DNA of 64,000 bases from Rhizobium bangladeshense. GTDB taxonomy: Bacteria > Pseudomonadota > Alphaproteobacteria > Rhizobiales > Rhizobiaceae. Within the stretch, counting starts at the first letter, position 1. Every line of letters begins with the position of its first letter. The notes under the pieces are model-generated. The model had not been told where the DNA came from, did not search any database, and saw only the letters and a program-made list of their open reading frames with translations. Location: the NCBI RefSeq assembly GCF_001662075.1, contig NZ_LYPL01000002.1, forward strand, positions 620,001 through 684,000, read 5' to 3'. Shown piece by piece: positions 35,271 through 44,904 of this stretch. The position numbers and the translations under genes are program-made.

Positions 35271-36293
35271 TCAGGCGATGGCGCGGATGTCGCCGTCCTG
35301 AAACAGCGCTGCAGACAGATCGGCAGTCTCGTCATGAATGGCTGCGCGCGCGATATCAGGCGGATCGGTGAAGAGCTCGGCCGCAAAGGCAAGGCCTAAT
35401 CCCGTGCCCTCCGGTACGAAGACATAATGCCCGAGGCCGCCGCCGAAGATCTTCAGCGCGCTGCGCGCCAGCCGCTCATGCAGCCATGCAGAACATTCGT
35501 CGGCCGGTGCCGCCCTGTCGGCATCGCCGACCAGGATGAGAGCGGGTGCCTCGACCGTTTTCAGGCTGTCCTCGCTGAAACCGAGAACGGAGCGACCGGG
35601 CGCGCAGAGGAGCGCGGCCTTGATCCTGTCGTCACGATAGGATCGCGACATGCGGGACCATGACTGGCGAAGCACATCGCTCTTGTGCAGCAACGAGGGG
35701 ATATGATCGGCAAGGTCGGGAAATTCCCTTGGGCCGCGCGGCCCACCCGGTTTCAGCCTCGACGGTTCGAACTGTGAGAACTGGGCGACGGCGCCGAGGA
35801 GCAGCATGACGCTATAGGCTCCGGCCGAAAATCCGGCCGCAAACGCACGGGCTGTTTCAATCCGGCCGGCGAGATCGCCGAGCCAGTCGCGACTGCGGTC
35901 CAGCATCAGGCTCAGGTCCGGCGCCCGTTCCCAGAGACAGGCAAAGCCTTCGGCCCGATAGGGCTCGATGCCGGTATTGCCGTGATGGTTGACGCCGAGC
36001 GCAACAAATCCGCGCGCCACCAGGCGCCGCGCCAGCCATTCCAGCCCCGCCGCGGATCCGCCGGTGCCGTGTGACAACAGGACGAGGGGATAGGGCCTGC
36101 TTGCCGGCCGAATCGGCGCGTCGCGGGCGACCGCCGCCTTGCGAAACCAGCTTCGTTCCCGAATGTCGCTTTCCCGCGCGTCATCGGCAGCCGGATACCA
36201 CAGAGACCAGCTGACAGGCCTCGGGCCGGCTGCGTCCCAGTCCGGTCGTTGGTCGTCGTAAAGAACGCCGTCGCGAAAGCCGAGTTTCATCAT
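35271..36293 (-). CDS. Alpha/beta hydrolase, dienelactone-hydrolase-like
   Basis: A 340-residue alpha/beta-hydrolase of the COG4188 'predicted dienelactone hydrolase' type. The oxyanion loop region reads PLVLLSHGTGGSA, the nucleophile elbow is GFSAGAYS (Ser in G-x-S-x-G), the acid is probably in LVGDADRAAP, and the His in GGGLGHYVF. Substrate unknown. No signal peptide is evident. Two adjacent ATGs (36293 and 36290) are possible starts. It stands alone between prfB, which is convergent, and the exported-protein gene upstream. Confidence 0.8.
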   Translation of the reverse strand: MMKLGFRDGVLYDDQRPDWDAAGPRPVSWSLWYPAADDARESDIRERSWFRKAAVARDAPIRPASRPYPLVLLSHGTGGSAAGLEWLARRLVARGFVALGVNHHGNTGIEPYRAEGFACLWERAPDLSLMLDRSRDWLGDLAGRIETARAFAAGFSAGAYSVMLLLGAVAQFSQFEPSRLKPGGPRGPREFPDLADHIPSLLHKSDVLRQSWSRMSRSYRDDRIKAALLCAPGRSVLGFSEDSLKTVEAPALILVGDADRAAPADECSAWLHERLARSALKIFGGGLGHYVFVPEGTGLGLAFAAELFTDPPDIARAAIHDETADLSAALFQDGDIRAIA

Positions 36294-36323
36294 CTAAAGC
36301 CTGTGCAAACAGCGTGCCGCTGT

Positions 36324-36827
36324 TCAATTGGTCGCTTTCTCGATGGTGATGTCACCGAATTCGTCGATCAGCACCGTCCAGCCATCCGGCTCGGCCGCCG
36401 GGTCGGTCTTCAGATAGATGGTGGCGAAGAGGCCGGGCTGCTTGCTGATGCCGCTCGAATTCTCCGGGCGTATATCGGTCACGTAGGGCTTCAGGTCGCT
36501 GATCTCCTGCAACTCGATGTTCGAGGCGATCGCCGGGCCGGTCTCCGTCTGGGCAATCTGCTGCAGATAGACCTTCGAGGTCCGGTCCGGCTGGCGCACG
36601 GCAAAGAGCTTGTAATAGCCATGGCGCTTTCCCTGAGGGGCGGAAACATTCTCGGCGGTGGAAGGCGCCCGCTCGATATCAGGTGCGTTGCCGTCGTCCT
36701 CCCAGTAGCCAGTGCTGGTGGCAAAGATCACCGAAGCCGGCAGGATGGCGTCCTGAGCGGGAGCGGCGATGGCGGCCGAGCATCCGATGAGGAAAATCGC
36801 GGTCGTTAATATCCGTCGCATTGCCAT
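36324..36827 (-). CDS. Exported protein of unknown function
   Basis: A 167-residue protein with a clear signal peptide (MAMRRILTTAIFLIGCSAAI, cleavage near AA-APA; the Cys is not in a convincing lipobox). The mature part is acidic, with no domain I recognise. The gene starts five bases after the nadK stop (TAAGACGATG), so it is co-transcribed with nadK. That coupling says nothing firm about function, since the product is periplasmic and NadK cytosolic. Confidence 0.7.
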   Translation of the reverse strand: MAMRRILTTAIFLIGCSAAIAAPAQDAILPASVIFATSTGYWEDDGNAPDIERAPSTAENVSAPQGKRHGYYKLFAVRQPDRTSKVYLQQIAQTETGPAIASNIELQEISDLKPYVTDIRPENSSGISKQPGLFATIYLKTDPAAEPDGWTVLIDEFGDITIEKATN

Positions 36828-36831
36828 CGTC

Positions 36832-37605
36832 TTAATCCTTGAACTGCTCGGCGAGAATACGGTCGGACCAGGAGCGGTCGGGATCGGAGAGGATGCGCGC
36901 CGTCATATGCTCCGACTGGGCGATGCGGACATGCAGCACCGACTTGACCTCGGTATTGTCGGCCACCGCATTCACCGGCCGCTTCACCGGCTCGAGCACG
37001 TCGATATCGACGGTCACCTTGTTGGGAAGCAGAGCCCCCCGCCAGCGCCGCGGCCTGAAAGCGCTGACCGGTGTCATGGCGAGCAGCGGCGCCTCGAGCG
37101 GCAGGATCGGGCCGTGGGCGGAAAGATTGTAGGCCGTCGATCCGGCAGGGGTGGCCACCATCAGCCCGTCGCAGATCAGCTCCTCCAGGCGCACGTGCCC
37201 GTCGACCACGACCCTGAGATTGGCGGCCTGATAAGACTGGCGGAACAGATAGACCTCATTGATGGCAAGGGCCGTTGAATTGGTGCCGTCGGCATTGGCC
37301 GTCGTCATCTTCAGCGGCCGGAAGGCGTTTTCGACCGCGACGCAGATGCGCTCCTGAAGCCGCTCCGTGCTGTAATCGTTCATCAGGAAACCGACCGAGC
37401 CGCGATTCATCCCGTAGACCAGCTTGCCGGAGTTCATGGTGCTGTGCAGGGTCTGCAGCATGAACCCGTCGCCGCCGAGCGCGACTATAACGTCCGCCTT
37501 GTCCTGCGGCACGTTGCCATAGATGCGAATCAGCTCTTCGCGCGCGGCGAGCGCCTCCATCGTCGGCGAGGCGATAAACGAAAGCGTCTGAAATGAACGG
37601 CCCAT
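36832..37605 (-). CDS. nadK: NAD kinase
   Basis: A 257-residue enzyme that phosphorylates NAD to NADP. The GGDG motif is at residues 44-47 (VALGGDGFML), followed by YGMNRGSVGFLMN and the conserved NE and DG...TPAGSTAYNLSAHGPI segments that bind NAD. Length is at the short end of the family but complete, as usual in Rhizobiales. It is the first gene of a two-gene unit with the exported protein. Confidence 0.95.
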   Translation of the reverse strand: MGRSFQTLSFIASPTMEALAAREELIRIYGNVPQDKADVIVALGGDGFMLQTLHSTMNSGKLVYGMNRGSVGFLMNDYSTERLQERICVAVENAFRPLKMTTANADGTNSTALAINEVYLFRQSYQAANLRVVVDGHVRLEELICDGLMVATPAGSTAYNLSAHGPILPLEAPLLAMTPVSAFRPRRWRGALLPNKVTVDIDVLEPVKRPVNAVADNTEVKSVLHVRIAQSEHMTARILSDPDRSWSDRILAEQFKD

Positions 37606-37760
37606 GCGATGCCCTTTGTGAAGCTGCTCTAGCTAAAGGATAAAAGGCCGTTGCGACAAGGCCGTTTTGCATGGCCCGGCGTTTTGCCACCAGGCCGGAC
37701 CGTCCGCAGGATCGGATTTTCCTTTACAGGATCGCAGAATCTGTTAGTTGGGCAGCTATT

Positions 37761-37836
<76 letters not shown>

Positions 37837-37947
37837 TCCCTATTCGCCGATACACTGCCTCTCGATGAACCCTATCTGAAGGACTGCTTCAGCGGTAGTT
37901 CAGCCGCTTCCGGGCATTGTCTCCTCATCATCAATGAGGAAGCAGCC

Positions 37948-38280
37948 ATGAAGCTCGCACACATTATTCTCACAGCCACCATTGCCGCCGGTGCGGCTTT
38001 CGCCTCCGTCGCACCTGCTTCCGCCATGCCGGCCGAACGGCCCGGGATGACGGCGCAGGGAGATATCGTCCAAATTCGCGACAGCCGGCGAGGCGATGGT
38101 TGGCGTGATGACGATGACTGGCGTGGCGACCGTGGCTGGCGCGATGGGCGCGATTGGCGCCGCTCCGACTGGCGCGGCGATGACCGCCGCTGGCGGCGGT
38201 GGCGTGCCGAGCGGTGGCAGGAAGACCGCGAGTGGCGCCATCGCGATCGCGATCTCCCCTTCTGGCTCTATCGCGGCTGA
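37948..38280 (+). CDS. Secreted Trp/Arg/Asp-rich small protein
   Basis: A 110-residue protein with a signal peptide (MKLAHIILTATIAAGAAFAS, cleavage near ASA-MPA). The mature part from about residue 48 is a highly charged run of repeated W-R-x-D, DWRGD and RRWRRW blocks, with almost no hydrophobic residues other than Trp, ending FWLYRG. I know of no function. GAGGAAG precedes the ATG. The composition suggests a disordered periplasmic protein that binds anionic surfaces; that is inference. Confidence 0.7.
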   Translation: MKLAHIILTATIAAGAAFASVAPASAMPAERPGMTAQGDIVQIRDSRRGDGWRDDDDWRGDRGWRDGRDWRRSDWRGDDRRWRRWRAERWQEDREWRHRDRDLPFWLYRG

Positions 38281-38310
38281 GCGCCGTTGCGAATCGTCCG
38301 GGCCGCCAGC

Positions 38311-38448
38311 TCAATGAGGGCCTGGTTCGCTGATGCTTGCCTCGATCCTGTCGTTCTTGCCGGTCTGGCCGGCGCCGGATGGCGACAGGATTGCGATGCT
38401 GAGAACGGAGGCGACCATGAAGGCGACGACGGCGATCATTATGCGCAT
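38311..38448 (-). CDS. 45-residue membrane-anchored or secreted small protein
   Basis: An ORF of 45 residues with GAGG before the ATG. It begins with a hydrophobic segment (MRIMIAVVAFMVASVLSIAI) followed by a polar tail SPSGAGQTGKNDRIEASISE. It lies 63 bases downstream of another small membrane ORF on the same strand. No family recognised; coding status rests on the ribosome site, the hydrophobic N-terminus and the tandem arrangement. Confidence 0.5.
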   Translation of the reverse strand: MRIMIAVVAFMVASVLSIAILSPSGAGQTGKNDRIEASISEPGPH

Positions 38449-38511
38449 GAGCGTTCAATCCTCGTTCGGTTGGGGATGAACGCGCAATCGCCGTCCGGCG
38501 TTCCTCTCGGC

Positions 38512-38670
38512 CTATTGCACCGGTCCCGGCATCGCCGGGCCGGGTGTCGTCGGCGACAAAGGATCGGGCTGGTGGACCGGATGCGAGGTGTCCACCCAAA
38601 TGATGCTGAGGATGATTCCCACAAAGACCGCGATGAACAGGATACCGAAAATCAGCGGTCGAATGGCCAT
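38512..38670 (-). CDS. 52-residue single-span membrane protein
   Basis: An ORF of 52 residues, with AAGGAG ten bases before the ATG. It starts MAIRPLIFGILFIAVFVGII, a clear transmembrane segment, then a Pro-rich tail (HPVHQPDPLSPTTPGPAMPG) facing most likely the periplasm. With the following 45-residue ORF it makes a two-gene unit. No family recognised. Confidence 0.55.
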   Translation of the reverse strand: MAIRPLIFGILFIAVFVGIILSIIWVDTSHPVHQPDPLSPTTPGPAMPGPVQ

Positions 38671-38923
38671 GATGGGATCACTCCTTCTTGCTGTGACCGG
38701 TCGCTACGATCGATCGCCGCCCGATCATAGTGCTCCAGAAGGTCATTCCAAGGCAAAAGTGGATTTCTCCTGTCAATGCGCCCGGACGTGTGCAGCGGTT
38801 CCGGGATAGCGACATGCAAAAGACAAAGAGCTAACGCGCGTCGCGGCACACCAGTGAAAGCGGCCTGCCGCCTTCTTCCCTGGACTTGTCGAAATTGAAG
38901 GCTGCCGCGGCCCGTGGGCTAGC

Positions 38924-39814
38924 CTAGGCCTTTAAGTAAAGCCGCGCCGCGTAAAGCGCGATCGCCGCCGCATTCGAAACGTTCAGCGATTTGATCGCGC
39001 CCGGCATGTCGAGGCGGGCAAGCGCGATCACGGTCTCGCGCGTTTTCTGTCTGAGTCCTTTGCCCTCCGAGCCGAGCACCAGCGCCACCTTGTCGCCCGA
39101 AAACGTGCCTTCGAGCGGCGCCGGCCCTTCCGAATCGAGGCCGATGGTGGAGAAACCAAGCTTGTGCAATTCGCCAAGCGCATCGGCGAGATTGGTGATC
39201 TGTATATAAGGTATCAGTTCCAGCGCGCCTGAGGCGGACTTGGCGAGCACGCCCGACTCGGTCGGGCTATGTCTCTGGGTGGTGATCACCGCCCCGGCAT
39301 CGAAGGCGACCGCCGAGCGCATGATCGCGCCGACATTATGCGGATCGGTCACCTGATCGAGCACGAGCAGGAGAGGGCTGTCCTTCAGCGCTTCGAGCCG
39401 GCGCACCGGAAGCGGGCGTGTCTCCAGCATGACCCCCTGATGGATCGCCTCGGGGCCGAGCACCTTGTCGATTTCGTGCGGCGAGACGATCTCGAAAGCA
39501 ATGCCGAGCGTCTCGACGTCGACTTCAAGCCGCGCGAGCGCGTTCTGCGTCACGGAGAGTTTGATCTTCTTGCGCTCGGGATTGTCGAGCGCTGCGCGTA
39601 CCGTATGCAGGCCGTAGAGATAGACCTGGTCGGGCGCCAACGCCGGCGGCTTCCAATCCTCGGCCCCACGCTTGCGCTTCTGCGGCTGAGGTGTCGGGAT
39701 CTCGCCGCGTTCGCGCTTGGCGTCGCGGTGCGCACGCCTGAGATTGGCGTAATGTGTATCCTTGGCGGATGGGTCTGCTGCGGCCTTGCCGCCGGATTTC
39801 TTGTCTTTGCTCAT
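38924..39814 (-). CDS. rlmB: TrmH/SpoU-family 23S rRNA 2'-O-methyltransferase RlmB
   Basis: A 296-residue SPOUT methyltransferase. The N-terminal 60 residues are basic and low-complexity. Next come a substrate-binding domain (VYLYGLHTVRAALDNPERKK) and the knotted catalytic domain with LVLDQVTDPHNVGAIMRSAVAFD, LVLGSEGKGL and the SAM-binding SLNVSNAAAIALY. RlmB methylates G2251 of 23S rRNA in E. coli. It is divergent from the tRNA-Tyr/tRNA-Gly/tuf unit. Confidence 0.88.
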   Translation of the reverse strand: MSKDKKSGGKAAADPSAKDTHYANLRRAHRDAKRERGEIPTPQPQKRKRGAEDWKPPALAPDQVYLYGLHTVRAALDNPERKKIKLSVTQNALARLEVDVETLGIAFEIVSPHEIDKVLGPEAIHQGVMLETRPLPVRRLEALKDSPLLLVLDQVTDPHNVGAIMRSAVAFDAGAVITTQRHSPTESGVLAKSASGALELIPYIQITNLADALGELHKLGFSTIGLDSEGPAPLEGTFSGDKVALVLGSEGKGLRQKTRETVIALARLDMPGAIKSLNVSNAAAIALYAARLYLKA

Positions 39815-39916
39815 GCGGCTTTATAACTATGGCCTTGGCTGCCGCCTAGGCTTTCTTTCATATGCCGGCTTTCGGCGGCGAATGAAATTTTTCGTGTTTT
39901 TTCCGTTGTCATCGTG

Positions 39917-39947
39917 TTGACAGACGGAAATGCTCCGGTCATATACG
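39917..39947 (+). promoter_or_regulatory. Promoter of the tRNA-Tyr / tRNA-Gly unit
   Basis: A perfect TTGACA at 39917-39922 is followed 18-19 bases later by ATATAC/TATACG (39941-39947). This matches the strong stable-RNA type promoter of rhizobia and lies about 70 bases before tRNA-Tyr. Confidence 0.65.
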
Positions 39948-40015
39948 CGGCGCAGACGACGGGCGGCAACGCTTCGAAGTCTGACGAACTTGGTCTAACG
40001 ATCCGGACGAAAACT

Positions 40016-40100
40016 GGAGAGATGCCCGAGTGGTTAAAGGGGACGGACTGTAAATCCGTTGGCTCAGCCTACGTTGGTTCAAATCCAACTCTCTCCACCA
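40016..40100 (+). tRNA. tRNA-Tyr (anticodon GTA)
   Basis: An 85-base class II tRNA with a long variable arm. Acceptor GGAGAGA pairs with TCTCTCC, anticodon loop CTGTAAA gives GTA, the T-arm has GGTTCAAATCC, and CCA is encoded. It is 24 bases upstream of tRNA-Gly. Confidence 0.97.
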
Positions 40101-40124
40101 TTCGTCATCGGATCGGACCATCCC

Positions 40125-40198
40125 GCGGGTATAGCTCAATGGTAGAGCAGCAGCCTTCCAAGCTGAATACGCGGGTTCGATTCCCGCTACCCGCTCCA
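40125..40198 (+). tRNA. tRNA-Gly (anticodon TCC)
   Basis: A 74-base tRNA. Acceptor GCGGGTA pairs with TACCCGC, anticodon loop CTTCCAA gives TCC, the T-arm has GGGTTCGATTCCC, and CCA is encoded. Tyr-Gly-tuf order recalls the tRNA-tufB operon of enterics, suggesting shared transcription with the tuf gene 334 bases on. Confidence 0.97.
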
Positions 40199-40532
40199 GT
40201 TTCCCCGAAGTACGTTGATGTGACCGCTGCCGCGATGAGGTCGATGGATGTGGGATGTCGACAATGGTGGCGATCGTCTGACGGGTGAGGTCGCTTGACG
40301 CCCAGCGTCCAGCGCTCTTCTCCTGTTGTGCAGGCAATTTTCTCTGGGATTTCAGCGATTTTTGAGGGGGCTGCGGCGAATCGCCTTGCAGGCGGCGAAT
40401 TGTCTCCCATATGCGCCTTCACGCCAAGAACGGCGTCTGCAATTAAGTCTTGCGCAATTTCGCCGAAAGCCTTAAACGGCGGCACTAAACCGGTTCGCCG
40501 GGGCCACCATTTCGTTCACAGGAAGCATTCAA
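40199..40532. other. tRNA-Gly to tuf leader
   Basis: 334 bases without an ORF. A weak promoter-like pair, TTGCGC and TAAACG with 17 bases between, lies in the last 90 bases, and AGGAAG is the tuf ribosome site. The leader may be part of a tRNA-tuf transcript that is cut after the tRNAs. Confidence 0.4.
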
Positions 40533-41708
<1,176 letters not shown>

Positions 41709-41732
41709 TCCTGGGATTACCTGCAATTCAGG

Positions 41733-41766
41733 AAAAACCCCGCTGGCGACAGCGGGGTTTTTTCGT
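41733..41766 (+). terminator. Terminator after tuf copy 1
   Basis: AAAAACCCCGCT (41733-41744) and AGCGGGGTTTTT (41751-41762) form a perfect stem over GGCGAC, ending in a T-run; a classical intrinsic terminator. Confidence 0.93.
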
Positions 41767-41913
41767 TTTGATGTCTGATCGACGGATTAACACGTGTTGT
41801 AAAAATATCGTTAAGTAGGCCCGTCACAGTATTTTGTTCATCTCACGTTCAGAAACCGGTTTGTGATTGGCGCATTTTAGTTCAGACTCCTTCTTGTCGA
41901 GAGGAGAATTCGC

Positions 41914-42048
41914 ATGATTCCAAAGGCCACATTTGTTGCGACGATATTCGCAATGTATGTTTTCACGATGTTTTTCATCGCTGCGATCCCGCAAGAGGTT
42001 GTTCAATCGGCGGGCGTGCAGATCGACGAGCTCAGCGTCGTCAAGTGA
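41914..42048 (+). CDS. 44-residue single-span membrane protein
   Basis: An ORF of 44 residues with a strong GAGGAG seven bases before the ATG. It has a hydrophobic segment ATFVATIFAMYVFTMFFIAA at residues 5-24 and a polar C-terminal part (QEVVQSAGVQIDELSVVK). No family recognised. It stands between the tuf terminator and the epimerase gene; the ribosome site and a clear membrane segment support coding. Confidence 0.55.
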   Translation: MIPKATFVATIFAMYVFTMFFIAAIPQEVVQSAGVQIDELSVVK

Positions 42049-42211
42049 CGGCCCTGCAAATCATCGCCGGATTCGGCGGTGATTGGAAATGAATGATCAG
42101 GCGTCGGACGCAGGCGGCCTGATGAGGCGGGGGTGAACTCTCGCAGGACGCTCGCTTGCTCTTCGCGCGGAAGCGTCTAACTATGCCTCCGAATGACACG
42201 GAGGATATTCC

Positions 42212-43105
42212 ATGAAGAAACGAATCCTGTTCACAGGCGGTTCGGGCAAGGCGGGTCGCCATGCCGTGCCATGGCTTGTTAATGCTGGATACGAGGTGCA
42301 CAACCTCGATCTCGTGCCGCTGGATAGCCCCGGCGTCACCAATCTCATCGCCGACATCACCGATAGCGGCCAGGTCTTCAACGCGCTGTCGATGCATCGC
42401 GATTTTCCCGATCTCGACGCGGGCAGGGGCGTTCAGCCCTTCGACGCCGTCGTGCATTTCGCCGCCATCCCGCGCATCCTGATCAAGCCCGACAACGAGA
42501 CCTTCCGCATCAACACGATGGGCACCTACAATGTCATCGAGGCTGCGGTGAAGCTCGGCATCCGGAAGATCATCGTCGCGTCGAGCGAGACGACCTACGG
42601 CGTTTGTTTTGCCGAGGGGCATCGCGATTTCCACCAGTTCCCGCTGGAGGAGGACTACGATGTCAATCCGATGGATTCCTATGGCCTTTCGAAAGTGGTC
42701 AACGAAAAGACGGCGCGCGCCTTTGCCGAACGGTCCGGCTTCGACATTTATGCGCTGCGCATCGGCAACGTGATCGAGCCCCACGAATATGAGAGGTTCC
42801 CTACCTATTTCGCCAATCCCGAAATGCGCAAGCGCATCGCCTGGAGCTATATCGACGCCCGCGACCTCGGTCAGATCTGCCATCTCTGCATCGAGAAGGA
42901 CGGCCTCGGCTACGAGGTGTTCAACGCCGCCAACGACACGGTCTCGGCCAACACGCCGTCGAGGGAGCTTGCGAAGCGATTCTTCCCGAATGTGCCCTTC
43001 ACCCGCGAGATCGGCGAATATGAGGGCCTGCTTTCCAACCGCAAGATTCGCGAAGTGCTGGGCTTTAAGGAAGAGCACGACTGGCGGAAATATGTGAAGA
43101 TCTGA
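42212..43105 (+). CDS. NAD-dependent epimerase/dehydratase (extended SDR)
   Basis: A 297-residue extended short-chain dehydrogenase. The nucleotide loop is FTGGSGKAGRH at residues 7-17, the catalytic set is the Ser in ASSETTYG and YGLSK (Y-x-x-x-K), and VHFAAIP and RIGNVIEP are typical of nucleotide-sugar or uronate-type epimerases. Substrate cannot be told. GGAGG lies 8 bases before the ATG. The gene appears to be transcribed alone, upstream of tRNA-Trp. Confidence 0.85.
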   Translation: MKKRILFTGGSGKAGRHAVPWLVNAGYEVHNLDLVPLDSPGVTNLIADITDSGQVFNALSMHRDFPDLDAGRGVQPFDAVVHFAAIPRILIKPDNETFRINTMGTYNVIEAAVKLGIRKIIVASSETTYGVCFAEGHRDFHQFPLEEDYDVNPMDSYGLSKVVNEKTARAFAERSGFDIYALRIGNVIEPHEYERFPTYFANPEMRKRIAWSYIDARDLGQICHLCIEKDGLGYEVFNAANDTVSANTPSRELAKRFFPNVPFTREIGEYEGLLSNRKIREVLGFKEEHDWRKYVKI

Positions 43106-43272
43106 TCGCTTTCCGGCCATCCGATTGAAAATCCGGCGCTCGCAAATGAGCAGAACGGCTTTGAAAATCGAAAATCGTGCTTGCCAATCCGCCGCCGCCG
43201 TCTTAAAGGGAGCGCCATGCATTTCGGCAGCGATTTGCGGGCCTTGGCCCGGGCGCTGAAGAAGAGGCATGA

Positions 43273-43348
<76 letters not shown>

Positions 43349-43442
43349 TTTTCCTTGATAGGGACAGCACGACTGTGCTTGCAGCCGTTCCGGCCGGGGA
43401 TTGATCGGTGGCAACTAATTTCGTTAAACTTCGGTTTCCCTC

Positions 43443-43471
43443 TTGTGTATTCGGAAATCGGTGTTTATTTA
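43443..43471 (+). promoter_or_regulatory. Probable secE-nusG promoter
   Basis: TTGTGT at 43443-43448 and TATTTA at 43466-43471 with a 17-base spacer lie 71 bases before the secE start, downstream of tRNA-Trp. Four of six bases match in each hexamer. Confidence 0.45.
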
Positions 43472-43542
43472 GGGTTCAACAGACACGCGGTGCGTGGGGC
43501 TGATAGTTTCAGCTTTACGCGCCGTAATTGCGTGGGCAGTCG

Positions 43543-43743
43543 ATGGCATCCAAATCCAATCCGTTTGCGTTTCTGCAGCAGGTTCGCTCCGAGACGTCCA
43601 AAGTTACATGGCCGTCGCGCCGCGAGACGATGATCTCGACGGCAATGGTGCTTGTGATGGTGGTGTTCGCCGCGTTGTTTTTCTTTGCTGCTGACCAGCT
43701 GATCGGCTGGGTTCTGAGCTTCGTGCTCAATACCGGCAACTGA
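43543..43743 (+). CDS. secE: Preprotein translocase subunit SecE
   Basis: A 66-residue membrane protein, the short alphaproteobacterial SecE form with a single transmembrane segment (STAMVLVMVVFAALFFFAAD) preceded by the conserved amphipathic stretch VRSETSKVTWPSRRET. It stabilises SecY in the translocon. I start at ATG 43543. It is 17 bases upstream of nusG, its usual partner. Confidence 0.93.
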   Translation: MASKSNPFAFLQQVRSETSKVTWPSRRETMISTAMVLVMVVFAALFFFAADQLIGWVLSFVLNTGN

Positions 43744-43760
43744 TACGGGTGGAGATAAAA

Positions 43761-44291
43761 ATGGCGGCACGTTGGTACATCGTCCACGCGTATTCCAATT
43801 TTGAAAAGAAGGTGGCTGAGGACATCGAGAACAAGGCTCGCCAGAAGGGGCTTGAGCATCTGTTCGAGAAGATCCTCGTGCCGACCGAAAAGGTGGTGGA
43901 AGTGCGCCGCGGCCGCAAGGTCGACAGCGAGCGCAAGTTCTTCCCGGGTTATGTCCTTGTCCGCGCCAACCTGACGGATGAGGCCTACCACCTGATCAAG
44001 AATACGCCGAAGGTCACCGGTTTCCTCGGCTCCGACAATAAGCCCGTTCCGATTCCGGATTATGAAGCCGAGCGCATTCTCGGTCAGGTTCAGGAGGGTG
44101 TCGAGCGGCCGAAGGCCTCCATTACCTTCGAGATCGGCGAACAGGTTCGCGTTTCCGACGGCCCGTTCGCTTCGTTCAACGGCACGGTTCAGGATGTGGA
44201 TGAAGAACGTTCGCGCCTGAAGGTTGAAGTGTCGATCTTCGGCCGCGCGACGCCGGTCGAACTGGAATACGCTCAGGTCGAGAAGGTCTGA
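43761..44291 (+). CDS. nusG: Transcription termination/antitermination factor NusG
   Basis: A 176-residue NusG. The NGN domain opens ARWYIVHAYSNFEKKVAEDI and contains FFPGYVLV, which contacts the RNA polymerase clamp; the C-terminal KOW domain reads IGEQVRVSDGPFASFNGTV, which binds Rho or ribosomal S10. I use ATG 43761, preceded by GGTGGAG, not the GTG twelve bases earlier, which lies within the ribosome site. The ribosomal L11 operon follows after 177 bases. Confidence 0.95.
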   Translation: MAARWYIVHAYSNFEKKVAEDIENKARQKGLEHLFEKILVPTEKVVEVRRGRKVDSERKFFPGYVLVRANLTDEAYHLIKNTPKVTGFLGSDNKPVPIPDYEAERILGQVQEGVERPKASITFEIGEQVRVSDGPFASFNGTVQDVDEERSRLKVEVSIFGRATPVELEYAQVEKV

Positions 44292-44468
44292 TTGCAAGAG
44301 ATTGGAAGCTGGCCCTTACGGCCTGTTTCCCGCGGACCTTGTCCGCATCCGCGTGGAAGGTGAGGGGTCTTAGCCGGACCCTAATGATCCGCACCACGCA
44401 ACCGCAGCCGCCGGAGAGATCCGGCATCACGGGCCGGGCGACCGGTCGTTCATGAAAGGCAGAGAGAT

Positions 44469-44900
44469 ATGGCTAAGAAAGTTGCAGGCCAGCTCAAGCT
44501 TCAGGTCAAGGCAGGATCGGCAAACCCGTCCCCGCCGATTGGTCCGGCGCTTGGTCAGCGTGGCATTAACATCATGGAATTCTGCAAGGCGTTCAATGCC
44601 GCCACGCAGGAAATGGAAAAGGGCATGCCGATCCCGGTCGTCATCACCTATTACCAGGACAAGTCCTTCACCTTCGCGATGAAGCAGCCTCCGGTCAGCT
44701 ACTGGCTGAAGAAGGAGGCGAAGATCACGTCCGGTTCCAAGACGCCCGGCAAGGGCGCCAAGGCGGGCTCCCTCACCAAGGCTCAGATCAAGTCGATCGC
44801 CGAAGCCAAGATGAAGGATCTGAATGCAGCGGATATCGAAGGTGCAATGGCGATGATCGAGGGCTCTGCCCGCGCCATGGGCCTGGAAGTGGTGGGTTAA
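44469..44900 (+). CDS. rplK: 50S ribosomal protein L11
   Basis: A 143-residue L11 with the conserved Pro-rich N-terminal segment ([22 protein letters not shown]), site of thiostrepton action, and the C-terminal rRNA-binding domain. L11 forms the GTPase-associated centre with L10-L12. AGAGAG precedes the ATG. It is four bases upstream of rplA, so the two are one translational unit, with L1 the expected autoregulator. Confidence 0.97.
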   Translation: MAKKVAGQLKLQVKAGSANPSPPIGPALGQRGINIMEFCKAFNAATQEMEKGMPIPVVITYYQDKSFTFAMKQPPVSYWLKKEAKITSGSKTPGKGAKAGSLTKAQIKSIAEAKMKDLNAADIEGAMAMIEGSARAMGLEVVG

Positions 44901-44904
44901 GATC

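Noticed and set aside
38652..38849. 65-codon minus-strand frame overlapping the 52-residue ORF start
   Set aside because: No ribosome site and no recognisable features; the overlapping smaller ORF is better supported.
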